Assembly (NCBI GenBank): GCA_029260015.1
Contig: JAJDEB010000034.1
Location: 320,637-384,636, forward strand
Origin: Phycisphaerae bacterium
GTDB taxonomy: Bacteria; Planctomycetota; Phycisphaerae; UBA1845
DNA: 64,000 bases
Direction of reading: 5' to 3'
A program made the position numbers and the translations under genes. The notes under the pieces were generated by a model. The model was not told where the DNA came from. It did no database searches and saw only the letters and a program-made list of their open reading frames with translations. Positions 8,472-16,861 of the stretch are shown one piece after another. The stretch's first letter is position 1; every line of letters starts with the position of its first letter.

Positions 8472-11400
8472 GCTTTCCCAATCGGCGATATTGATCACTT
8501 CACCGATTCCGTCGACATCAGCACATCCACAATTCGGGTTCGCCGATCGATTCTGACCGAAGCAAATTGTAAACAGATGCATGTCGAACAAGTCGTAGTC
8601 GCCATCATTGTCCATGTCGCCCGCAGCGATGCAGCAATCACCGACCGTCAACTCTGCAGGATCGCTGAATTGCGAGCAGTTCGCTCCAATCGTCAAAGCC
8701 CGTTGTTCGTAGACAGCCGCATCCGAAGCTTCGACGGGATCAATGCTCAGTGTGTCCGTAAATACGCCAGTGATTCGCGACGTATCCACCATCGGACTGC
8801 CATTCTTGTACCACTGGGTGAATTGAAAGAAACCATCGGGCGAAACTGCCGTCGCCGTAAAGCTGACTGCCTCGCTGGTTTCTGCGCACCGATCTGTTGG
8901 TTGCAACGTAAACTCCGGACCGACAATCGCCAGGGTCATCGGGTCGGTTTCGACGCTAAGACCACAGCCGTCACTCACGGCGCACGAGTATCCCGGCCCG
9001 CTGGCTTCGTCATCGACGGACAAATCCCCAATCGACAGCGTATCGGTCATCGCACCGCTGATGTGAGCACTGTTTGCAAGCGCTACACCATCTTTGAGCC
9101 ATTGATATTGCAACTGGTATCCGCTGGCTTCGACGGCCACGATGACGGTCGTATCGGTGCAACTGGAATCGGACGTGGGTGGCTGAACGTCAATAGCCGG
9201 TTCGGGGCGCAGGTCAATGTCCGCAGGATCGCTTTGGCGAAAGACACATCCGCTCGATACCACACAATGATAAGTACCCATCGAATCTTCATGGGCATCA
9301 ACAATGGAAAGCACAGCCGTCGTCGCCCCGCTGACATTCCCGCCGTCAGCAAGCGGCTGACTGTCTTTGTACCATTGAAACGCGGTGGCTGATGGCGCAC
9401 CGATCGAAAGCTGTGCCGTCACCTCAGGGCACACCAGGATTGACGCGGGTTGCACAAGAATTAGATCACTGGTTTCGCAATCGTCTGGAATTCCGTTGGT
9501 GTTGCAATCGGGTTGGTCGCAAACGTCGGGCACACCGTTGGCGTTGCAATCGTCGTGATCTTCGCACGAATCCAGCACACCGCTGTTGTCGCAATCGGGA
9601 TCGACCTGCACATCGCAAACCCCGCATCCGAACTGCTCAACGAACGCCACGCAGGTTTCATCCCATTCATCGTCGCAACACGACGGAACGTCCTGGCAGA
9701 TGCACGCCTGAATCGTTGGGTTTGAACAACCCGACCCGTGTTCGATTTCGCAGCAGTCGCCCGGGCCGACGAAATCGATCTCGCATTCATCGAGGACGAG
9801 ATTGTCGTTGCAGTCGGTCGATGTCCCGCTGGCAAGCTCGCATTCGTCGAGAACACCGTTCGCGTTGCAGTCGGGGGATTCGCATTCGTCGGGAATCGTA
9901 TTGACGTTGCAATCGGTACTCGTCTCGCCCGCAATATCGCAGCCGTCAACGATTCCATTGTTGTTGCAATCACTTTCGCAATCGTCCGGAACCCCATTGG
10001 AATCGCAATCAGTCGCCACCGTACAAACACCACATTCGTACTGCTCGACACGATACGCACAAATCCCATCCCAGTTGACATCGCAGCAATACGGGTCGAT
10101 CGCACAGACGCACGCCTCGATCAAATCGTCCAAGCAACCGGTACCGGATCCGCCTTCGCAGCAATCGTGCCCGAACGACCCAGCAACCTCGCATGCATCG
10201 GGAACATTGTTTTCATTACAGTCCGGTGCGCCGGCGCTGACATCACAGTCGTCAGGAACACCGCTACCGTTGCAATCGGTCTCACACTCGTCGGGCCGAT
10301 CGTCTGCATTGCAGTCGCTGCTGGTCGGTCCGATGACGTCGCAACTGTCAGCCACACCGTTGCCATTGCAGTCTGGCTCGCATTCGTCTGGCACACCGTT
10401 CCCGCTGCAGTCGTTGCTGAATTGATTGGCGATGTCGCAGATGTCCTGAATGCCGTTCGTGTTGCAGTCGTCCTGCGGTTGGCATTCATCTGGTGTACCG
10501 TCTGCATCGCAATCGAGCGACCCGCCGCCATTAACATCTTCAAAATCTGGGATGCCATTGGTGTTGCAGTCAGGTGGTTCGGCTGCAACTTCTCCCGTCA
10601 CGATCACCGCATACCCCTGCGATCCTTGATTGACGGCAGTCCCTTTAACGCGCACGACCCACTCGCCAACCTGCGGCGCAGTGACATGCACCTGTTCGAC
10701 ATTGTTGATGCTGTCGGGCGTTCCACCTGTCGATGAAACTCCGTTGATAAAGAAGTTTCCGAGATACGACTGCCCACCGGGTGAGACGACTTCAAGATTC
10801 AGATCGTTGACCAATGCCAATCCGCTCCCAGTACTGGCCGATGCCGGTGGATCAGTCCACACGAGTGTAATACGCATCTGCTCCGACCCGCCCAAAACGG
10901 TCACCGTGTATTCACCGTCCTCACCGGTCGTCAGCCCCATCGCGTTTCGCACGTCGTCGAGTACCACCAAATTGGTCATATCGCCGGCAAAGTAAACCGC
11001 GTTGTCAGCAAGCAACCTCCCCCAACCTTCGAGGTTTGACGGATACCCGCCAATACCAGTCATATCAACCGCCGAATTGATCAACACAGATTTGATGAGT
11101 GCTCCGCTCGGCGTCAACGCGTCACCAATGTTTGCAACACCGGTGGGATAAAACCCATCAACAAAATACTGCCGCACCAACGCTGCCGTACCACCGACCG
11201 CCGGACAAGCCATCGATGTACCAGTGTTCGGCTGCACACTGCACGAACTTGGTACCGCTGAAATAGTTGAGCAGCCCGGTGCATAGATTTCAGGTTTGCG
11301 TCGGCCGTCCGCGGTCGGTCCAGCCCCACCGCTGCAATGCAGATGTTGACTTGGCGTGTCCCGCGACGCCCCGACCGCCAACAGGTTCTTGGCGTTTTCC

Positions 11401-12533
11401 GGATTGCGGAGTAGCGACCCATTCGTCACAGCCAGGCACACAAAATCATCTTCGTTTTGGTAGAGAAAATCATCAAACCCGCGGCAGAGTCCGTTGTATG
11501 ACGTCGTACCGTCATCGCCCCAACTGTTGGTGTGGATGCGGGCGCCTTGGCTGTGGTGCAAGTCGAGGTTGTTGGTGATTCCGGTCTCGGTAAAACTCGG
11601 AACAGTGTTGAACACCATGCTTGCCGCGTACGCCACACCGCGTCTGTTGGCCCCCTCGTCGCTGTCGCCTGCGGCTGTGCAAGCGACATGGGTGCCGTGA
11701 AAACTGTTGCCATCGGATGAGTTGTAGAAGAGAAATTTGCCTTGATCAAGCGAGCAATGATGCTTGTCAGGTCGCCCGTCCATGACTCCGACAATCTGAT
11801 TCTCGCCTCGGATTCCGTTCTCATAAAAGGGAAACATCCCGGACTGATTGCTTTGGACGATCCAGCGAGTGGTGTCGTTTCGCAGCGTGATTTCCGGGGC
11901 TTCTTCGACGAATTGAATCGTTTCAATATCCGCCAATGATTCGATTCGATGCTGGTCAATGTCGGCGAAAATCACAACACTTTCGGCAATTTTATCGCGA
12001 CCCAAGATTGTGGCACCGGCGTCTTGCAGGGCGATGACTGTGGGTTTCGGATTCTCGTTTGCAAACAGGGTCACGATCAACCGCGTCCGATCGCGGCTTG
12101 CCAGTCGTGTTCGCTCATCAGTTTCAAATGGTGCGCTACGATGTCCAATCTGCGGCGAACACTTCCAATCGCGCCGATACTTACCTACCCATTGGACGAA
12201 AGGAATGACGGCTAACTCCTCGCGCGATACCCGGCGAACGTCGGCAATATAGGCGTGCTTGGGCACATACTCGAATAACACGACGCCAAGCTTCTGCAAT
12301 TGCGTGCGATGCTCCGAAGTGATCGGTCCGGTGAGTTGCAACACGACTCTGCCGGTTCGCGAAAACTCAGCAGTGGGATCGTTCAGCAAACTCGCTTCCT
12401 GACCCGTGTTTAACTCGCCGGTATTAAGAATCAGCCGACGCGATGTATCATCGCGAGCAGATTCCGCCTGCTGTGCCTCCGCCAACGCGCAAACCTGAAA
12501 CGCGACCAGAATTGCAATTAGTGTGCGACGCAT
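8445..12533 (-). CDS. Very large secreted S8 subtilase with EF-hand-like repeats, Cys modules and Ig-like domains
   Basis: 1362 residues. Signal peptide MRRTLIAILVAFQVCALAEA, then an I9-like prodomain region, then the subtilisin domain with Asp252 (VGVMDG), His279 (FHGTH) and Ser440 (GTSMACP), so the triad is complete. About residues 540-650 form a beta-rich P-domain-like region. About residues 655-1025 hold many DCNxNGxPDxC loops, resembling calcium-binding thrombospondin-3/EF-hand-like repeats, interrupted by two copies of a Cys-rich module near residues 790 and 927. Three Ig-like domains follow (about 1028-1300). The C-terminus has dockerin-like Asp loops (GDMDNDGDYDLFD). Probably an exported cell-surface protease; no PEP-CTERM or LPXTG anchor is visible. 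Confidence 0.93.
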   Translation of the reverse strand: MRRTLIAILVAFQVCALAEAQQAESARDDTSRRLILNTGELNTGQEASLLNDPTAEFSRTGRVVLQLTGPITSEHRTQLQKLGVVLFEYVPKHAYIADVRRVSREELAVIPFVQWVGKYRRDWKCSPQIGHRSAPFETDERTRLASRDRTRLIVTLFANENPKPTVIALQDAGATILGRDKIAESVVIFADIDQHRIESLADIETIQFVEEAPEITLRNDTTRWIVQSNQSGMFPFYENGIRGENQIVGVMDGRPDKHHCSLDQGKFLFYNSSDGNSFHGTHVACTAAGDSDEGANRRGVAYAASMVFNTVPSFTETGITNNLDLHHSQGARIHTNSWGDDGTTSYNGLCRGFDDFLYQNEDDFVCLAVTNGSLLRNPENAKNLLAVGASRDTPSQHLHCSGGAGPTADGRRKPEIYAPGCSTISAVPSSCSVQPNTGTSMACPAVGGTAALVRQYFVDGFYPTGVANIGDALTPSGALIKSVLINSAVDMTGIGGYPSNLEGWGRLLADNAVYFAGDMTNLVVLDDVRNAMGLTTGEDGEYTVTVLGGSEQMRITLVWTDPPASASTGSGLALVNDLNLEVVSPGGQSYLGNFFINGVSSTGGTPDSINNVEQVHVTAPQVGEWVVRVKGTAVNQGSQGYAVIVTGEVAAEPPDCNTNGIPDFEDVNGGGSLDCDADGTPDECQPQDDCNTNGIQDICDIANQFSNDCSGNGVPDECEPDCNGNGVADSCDVIGPTSSDCNADDRPDECETDCNGSGVPDDCDVSAGAPDCNENNVPDACEVAGSFGHDCCEGGSGTGCLDDLIEACVCAIDPYCCDVNWDGICAYRVEQYECGVCTVATDCDSNGVPDDCESDCNNNGIVDGCDIAGETSTDCNVNTIPDECESPDCNANGVLDECELASGTSTDCNDNLVLDECEIDFVGPGDCCEIEHGSGCSNPTIQACICQDVPSCCDDEWDETCVAFVEQFGCGVCDVQVDPDCDNSGVLDSCEDHDDCNANGVPDVCDQPDCNTNGIPDDCETSDLILVQPASILVCPEVTAQLSIGAPSATAFQWYKDSQPLADGGNVSGATTAVLSIVDAHEDSMGTYHCVVSSGCVFRQSDPADIDLRPEPAIDVQPPTSDSSCTDTTVIVAVEASGYQLQYQWLKDGVALANSAHISGAMTDTLSIGDLSVDDEASGPGYSCAVSDGCGLSVETDPMTLAIVGPEFTLQPTDRCAETSEAVSFTATAVSPDGFFQFTQWYKNGSPMVDTSRITGVFTDTLSIDPVEASDAAVYEQRALTIGANCSQFSDPAELTVGDCCIAAGDMDNDGDYDLFDMHLFTICFGQNRSANPNCGCADVDGIGEVINIADWESLNGLIDGP

Positions 12534-12892
12534 TCGCTAGACGCTCTTTAGTCATAGACTCAGACCGGCATTGAATCTTACGATCCGACCGACCATTTCA
12601 GTGGCTACATCCACTTCCAATGAACTCTGATCACTAAAAGTGTAATCGAATTGCCGTATCCAATTATAGGTATCAAATTCAATCCATTCCAAACCTTGTC
12701 GAATGTCGCAAACGAAGTCGGTTCATCCGGATCATGTCAAGGCAATGCACCGATCTAGCGGTTTCTGCGCTGCAATCCGTGCGGGTTGCCTGTTGGCCAA
12801 CGATTGATCAGAATGTGTCCAAAAGGTATATGTGCGAGTCGGCTGGGCGCTTCTAACTTCATTTGCGAAATTTGCGAAAAAAGGAACCCGCT
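12534..12892. other. Divergent intergenic region
   Basis: 359 bp between the divergent subtilase and DUF1579 genes. It must hold both promoters. It is AT-richer than its surroundings, but I see no hairpin, repeat or consensus promoter I would commit to. Confidence 0.5.
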
Positions 12893-13501
12893 ATGCGAAG
12901 AACTATCATCCTATCCGCATTGGTCCTGGGCATGCTCACGATCACACTCACTGCCGACGAAGGCGACAAACCGGCAACTCAACCTTCGCCCGACGACATG
13001 AAAGCCGCGATGGAAAAGGTGAAACAGATCACCGAACCCGGACCGCACCACAAAGTCCTCGATCGGTTTCTCGGCAAATGGGAAACCGAGTCGCGCGTAT
13101 TCATGGGCCCGACACCCACAGCACCTGAAAAAGGTCAGTCCGAATTCGCCTGGTTAATGGAAGGCCGCTGGCTAAAGTGCGAATACACGAACACCATGAT
13201 GGGCATGTCTTACCAAGGTTTCACCCTCACCGGGTACGACAATTTCAAGAAAAGCTATGTGACCACGATGGTCAGCAGCATGGACACCATGATGGTCCGT
13301 GCGGAAGGTGACTTGGATCCTTCGGGTAAGTCGCTGGTTCTCTATGGGCCGATGGATGAATACATGACTGGCGAGCAGGACAAAATGGTCAAGTATGTGT
13401 GGCGGTTTGAGTCAGCCACTAAAATGACGCTGGAGGTACACGACCTGCCAATCGGTGAGAAAAACACCAAGGTCGTCGAAGTGACGTTCAACAAGATGTA
13501 G
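12893..13501 (+). CDS. DUF1579 family exported protein
   Basis: 202 residues from the ATG at 12893, with AAAAAGGAA just upstream. A signal peptide (MRRTIILSALVLGMLTITLTADE) is followed by a single DUF1579-like beta-barrel domain with HKVLDRFLGKWETESR near its start and MEGRWLKCEY in the middle. DUF1579 proteins are lipocalin-like and common in planctomycetes and Bacteroidetes; their ligand is not known. Convergent with the HDOD gene. Confidence 0.87.
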   Translation: MRRTIILSALVLGMLTITLTADEGDKPATQPSPDDMKAAMEKVKQITEPGPHHKVLDRFLGKWETESRVFMGPTPTAPEKGQSEFAWLMEGRWLKCEYTNTMMGMSYQGFTLTGYDNFKKSYVTTMVSSMDTMMVRAEGDLDPSGKSLVLYGPMDEYMTGEQDKMVKYVWRFESATKMTLEVHDLPIGEKNTKVVEVTFNKM

Positions 13502-13559
13502 CGCTGCTGGCAGATTTCGACATCGCCAGTATTTACCGACTTCGCTTGACGCTCGCGCC

Positions 13560-14435
13560 CTACGTCGACATAACAACCTGGGCGTCGGCCAGCGCGTCTG
13601 GCAAGGCGTCGCGTATCTCGACCAATTGCTCGACCGTAACACCCACGACATCCAAGAGTTCCTGCGTGAATTCCTCGGTGGCTGCTGTTAGCGAGAATCC
13701 GTGCTGTTCCTGACAACACATGATATCGGCGGTATGCACGATCATGCCGATGCGCTTCAACTCGTCCGAGAGATCTTCGGGATTGTGGTGGTAACCCACT
13801 GCAGCCCGAAGATGTCTTGGGAATTTCCATTTCGTGGTTAGCGCGTCGCCCAATTCCTGATGGGTCGGGCCGATCAGTTCGCGCTCCAAGTCCAGCCACG
13901 ACTCCGTACCATCTGCGCTTCGACGCGCGATTTCGTTCAACTGATCGGGAAACGCCTGCCGTTCGATCAAGATTCCGAGATCGTGAATCAAGCCGGCAAG
14001 AAAGACTTCGTCGTGACCTGCAACATCGCCAGCCGCAATACAAATCTGCTTCGCACAAACCGATACCGCCAAACTGTGTACCCACATCTGCTTGGCATCG
14101 AAGTATTCGAGCTGGTTTCCGCTCTTGAACATGCGCGAGATCGACGCGGCGATGGAAATGTTCTTCACCGCCGACAGACCGAGCAAGACAATCGCGCGAT
14201 CGACGCTTGCCACCTGGCCCGGCAATCCGTAGAACGCCGAGTTAACGACTTTCAAAACCTTCGCTGACAGCGCCGGGTCCTGCTTGATGACGTTGTGCAA
14301 GTCACGGGCCGTCCCCTTCGGGTCTTCCACGACTTCGATGATCTTTACGGTCACCTCGGGAAGCGTTGCAATCTCACCGACTGCAGCGATGGCCTTCGTG
14401 ACGATGGCTTTGTTGTCTTCCGTTTGTACTTGCAT
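13560..14435 (-). CDS. HDOD domain signalling protein
   Basis: 291 residues from the ATG at 14435, preceded by AGGAG. The domain occupies about residues 20-215, with the family segments NVIKQDPALSAKVLKVVNSA, SVDRAIVLLGLSAVKNI and EVFLAGLIHDLGIL, and later YHHNPE. HDOD domains are HD-related but usually non-catalytic and act in chemotaxis, cell-cycle or stress signalling. In place of the paired HD metal ligands the protein has HDLG, in line with the family. It stands alone, without fused GGDEF, EAL or receiver domains. Confidence 0.9.
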   Translation of the reverse strand: MQVQTEDNKAIVTKAIAAVGEIATLPEVTVKIIEVVEDPKGTARDLHNVIKQDPALSAKVLKVVNSAFYGLPGQVASVDRAIVLLGLSAVKNISIAASISRMFKSGNQLEYFDAKQMWVHSLAVSVCAKQICIAAGDVAGHDEVFLAGLIHDLGILIERQAFPDQLNEIARRSADGTESWLDLERELIGPTHQELGDALTTKWKFPRHLRAAVGYHHNPEDLSDELKRIGMIVHTADIMCCQEQHGFSLTAATEEFTQELLDVVGVTVEQLVEIRDALPDALADAQVVMST

Positions 14436-14608
14436 GATGGCTCCTACGAGCAGCGCCTGGGCGATCCCTCGCCGATCAATTCGGCTTAGCCCGACTTCCG
14501 TGTTGTACTTCGGCACGGGTTTGGTGCGTATTTAGAAGGTAATATATTGCGGTATGAGGTGTATGCGCCGTTCGATAATGTCACCGACAATATCGGGCGT
14601 TTTTGGTC

Positions 14609-15223
14609 TTACTTTTCAAATACGTGCTGGCGTCCCATCCACATGCTTTCACCGAGCGCTGCGACCGCAAGCATCGGCAACGTCCAGAAAAAAGTGAAGG
14701 ACCACGGCTCGATTGACATGCCCAACTCAGCCGGCTGAGTTATCGGGAGTTCAAGCTGCATCAACGCGAGGGCCAACGTCAGACCAATCGCGGGGATTTC
14801 CAATAGGTTGAGGAGCATCCCGATGCTGACCAATGGATCGCCGGCTTTCTTGCCCGACAATTTCTGTTCAGCATTATCAGACTCTGCCTCCAAACTGAAT
14901 TCCACCACCATCACACGGATCGCCGAACCAATCGCCAAGCCAGCGGCTGAAATCGCAAACCAGGGAAGAATAGGCACGGCACCGCAAGCCACCAGCGCAG
15001 TGCATATGAATGCATTGTTGATGAAGATTACACTCGCCCGCAGGGCCCAAGACGGGCGCTTGAGTACGGGGACGAGAACTTTCAAGACCCACCAGCGCAT
15101 CATCCGCGTCAGCACGAAATCAGGCGTCGCGCACATCCCCCACCCAGAAATCGCACCCAGCGCCAATACAATGCCACCGACAAGCCCGGGCTTAAGAAGC
15201 GCTTGGAGAAGTTCGAGGATCAT
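14609..15223 (-). CDS. Integral membrane protein, unknown
   Basis: 204 residues with about five to six hydrophobic segments (for example GLVGGIVLALGAISGWGMCA and AFICTALVACGAVPILPWFA). A charged loop with SLEAESDNAEQKLSGKKAGD separates the two halves. No transporter or enzyme motif is recognised. It lies downstream of the HslV-like gene on the same strand, but the 70-bp gap holds a long nested palindrome, so co-transcription is uncertain. Confidence 0.7.
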   Translation of the reverse strand: MILELLQALLKPGLVGGIVLALGAISGWGMCATPDFVLTRMMRWWVLKVLVPVLKRPSWALRASVIFINNAFICTALVACGAVPILPWFAISAAGLAIGSAIRVMVVEFSLEAESDNAEQKLSGKKAGDPLVSIGMLLNLLEIPAIGLTLALALMQLELPITQPAELGMSIEPWSFTFFWTLPMLAVAALGESMWMGRQHVFEK

Positions 15224-15227
15224 GTGC

Positions 15228-15289
15228 TGTAGGGTCCGCTGTGCGGACGTTCATGTGAGCGCGTGATGGCCCGCACAGCGGACCCTACA
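15228..15289. repeat. Nested REP-like inverted repeat
   Basis: Two perfectly complementary 19-bp arms, 15228-15246 and 15271-15289 (TGTAGGGTCCGCTGTGCGG and its complement), around a 24-base spacer. Each arm also contains its own small palindrome (GTCCGC-TGT-GCGGAC on the left). It fills almost the whole gap between two minus-strand genes. Probably a dispersed repetitive element acting as a terminator or mRNA stabiliser; there is no T-tract. Confidence 0.75.
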
Positions 15290-15293
15290 TTCA

Positions 15294-15872
15294 TCAGCGT
15301 ACGCGAATGACAACAACGTCGGTCGTTCCGCCGCAGGTCTGTTCAAAGTGTACCGCAGACTCCACCGCCGCCTTGGCGATCTGCTCGGCTGTCCGCTTGC
15401 TCTTGTAAAGCGCGTGCAATGCTCCGTACGCATACTTTTCGCCCGAACCGATGGCAGCGTATTGCGAAAACTCCATCACGCTGAGGTCGCGCGAAACTGC
15501 GAAGATGCCCTTTGGGCTACCAATCATGAACTCGGCATCGATGTCGGCAAATGGCGAGCGATCGTCGCGATCGGGCTGATCGTTGACAACCTGATATTTC
15601 TTGCGGATCACCTTCCAGAATTTCAGAAAGAAATCGAACACCTTGGTCTGATCCGTCAACGAAGGCGCACGTTTGAACGATCCCAGATAGTGATCGAGGA
15701 TATTGTCATAGACCGACCAACCCACCCCGCCCATGCAGCAAGAACCCACTTTGCGCAACTTGGCAGACGCCACAAGATTTTCCTCATGCTCTCGCCGAGA
15801 ACCAGCCGAATGCATCCGGTCAGCCGCCAGCGCTATCTGATCGCCCTTCCGGACGGCAACAATAATCGACAT
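15294..15872 (-). CDS. HslV/proteasome-like Ntn-hydrolase with Ser as predicted nucleophile
   Basis: 192 residues from the ATG at 15872, which has GGAG upstream. After Met removal the chain would begin SIIVAVRKGDQIALAADRM. This matches the N-terminus of proteasome beta subunits and HslV (T-T-I-V-x-V-R ... A-x-D), with Asp at mature position 17 as expected for the catalytic Asp and a Lys near position 37 as the candidate for Lys33. The C-terminal strand GGTTDVVVIRV also fits. The nucleophile would be Ser1 instead of Thr1. No HslU or other ATPase lies next to it. The alternative is a non-proteolytic Ntn-hydrolase of unknown substrate. Confidence 0.82.
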   Translation of the reverse strand: MSIIVAVRKGDQIALAADRMHSAGSRREHEENLVASAKLRKVGSCCMGGVGWSVYDNILDHYLGSFKRAPSLTDQTKVFDFFLKFWKVIRKKYQVVNDQPDRDDRSPFADIDAEFMIGSPKGIFAVSRDLSVMEFSQYAAIGSGEKYAYGALHALYKSKRTAEQIAKAAVESAVHFEQTCGGTTDVVVIRVR

Positions 15873-16102
15873 CAAGGGAACTCCATTTCTAGAAACCGCA
15901 TTCAGGATCGGAAGGATGATCGAATGAGGGCCCATGGTCAATGGGTCAGTACGTCAACATCTCACTCGGTCAATGGCGTCCAGACGTCTATTACCAAGTC
16001 GAAGCTTGCCACAAGCTTGCCTGTGCAGGTAGGATTCATCTGCTGGACGGGCTCGGTCAGAATGCGATTTTTGCATTCGGAAACAACAGGAGACAAACCG
16101 AC

Positions 16103-16783
16103 ATGCGCATGGTTTCTAAAGAGCGATACCGCGCCATTAGCACGATGATGTTGGTGGCAACACTGTTCGTCACCATGGGAGCCGCCGAAGTGGAGAATCA
16201 GAAGCGAGGAAAGCGCGGTCCCGACAAAGCCCCAAAAGTCGGCGATGACGCTCCAGCATTTAAACTCAAGCGAAACGACGACGATTCTAAGGAAGTTGAA
16301 CTCGCGTCATTCAAAGGCAAGAAACCCGTCGTGCTCATTTTCGGAAGTTACACGTGACCGCCCTTTAGGCGTCAGGTTGGCGCCCTCAACAAGATTTACA
16401 ATGACTACGGTGGCGTTGCAGAATTCTTCGTAGTCTACATCCGAGAAGCCCACGCAGCCGACAGTGATTGGCCCATGCCCGTTCCTGACCGCACGATCAA
16501 TTCGCCAAAGTCAATCCTGGATCGTCGCGAGACTGCTAAGACGTGCGTCAAGGATCTCGGTATTAAAATACCATGCCTCATTGATGACATCGAAAACTCA
16601 ACAGACGGCAAATATAAAGGCTGGCCCGACCGCCTGTTCGTAGTAGACAAAGAAGGCAAGATCGCCGTCGCAGGAAAACGCGGCCCGTGGGGATTCAAAC
16701 CGGACGAAGTGCGCGATTGGTTAGCAAGCAGTTTTCCAGACACTGATCCAAAACCCGAAACTGAGCCTGATTCAGATAATTGA
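16103..16783 (+). CDS. Deiodinase-like selenoprotein (thioredoxin fold), Sec85 encoded by UGA
   Basis: Read through the TGA at 16355-16357 the gene gives 226 residues. The ATG at 16103 follows CAGGAGA, and the N-terminus is a likely signal peptide (about residues 1-28, ending TMGAA). The active site reads VVLIFGSYT-U-PPF, almost the same as the NFGSCT-U-P-F of animal iodothyronine deiodinases. After the UGA the frame continues with AEFFVVYIREAHAADSDW, CLIDDIENSTDGKYKGWPDR and GPWGFKPDEVRDWL, each matching deiodinase blocks in order. The conserved His in REAH is kept. The Cys two before Sec in animal enzymes is Tyr here. A stop at the UGA would remove the active site and two thirds of the protein. 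The family is PF00837-like; the substrate is unknown and need not be an iodothyronine. A hydrophilic Pro/Glu tail ends the chain. Confidence 0.93.
16355..16384 (+). promoter_or_regulatory. UGA selenocysteine codon and bacterial SECIS-like hairpin
   Basis: UGA occupies 16355-16357. Ten bases later starts a 17-base hairpin, GGCGUCAGGUUGGCGCC (16368-16384). Its six base pairs include one U-G, and the apical loop is AGGUU. E. coli fdhF has the same geometry: an 11-base gap, a 17-base upper stem-loop and an AGGUCU loop whose GGU is read by SelB. Position, size and loop sequence therefore all agree. Confidence 0.85.
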
Positions 16784-16861
16784 AGCACGCCAAGTCCGAC
16801 AATTAGGAAGAGAACTCCTCCATTGACGAAGATGAATCACAGATTAGGGGGAAGCGCGATT

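Noticed and set aside
9470..10600. Regularly spaced GTTGCAATC-like units that look like a repeat or CRISPR array
   Set aside because: They are the reverse complement of codons for the DCNxNGxPD loops of the subtilase. Spacing follows the protein repeats and there are no unique spacers or cas genes.
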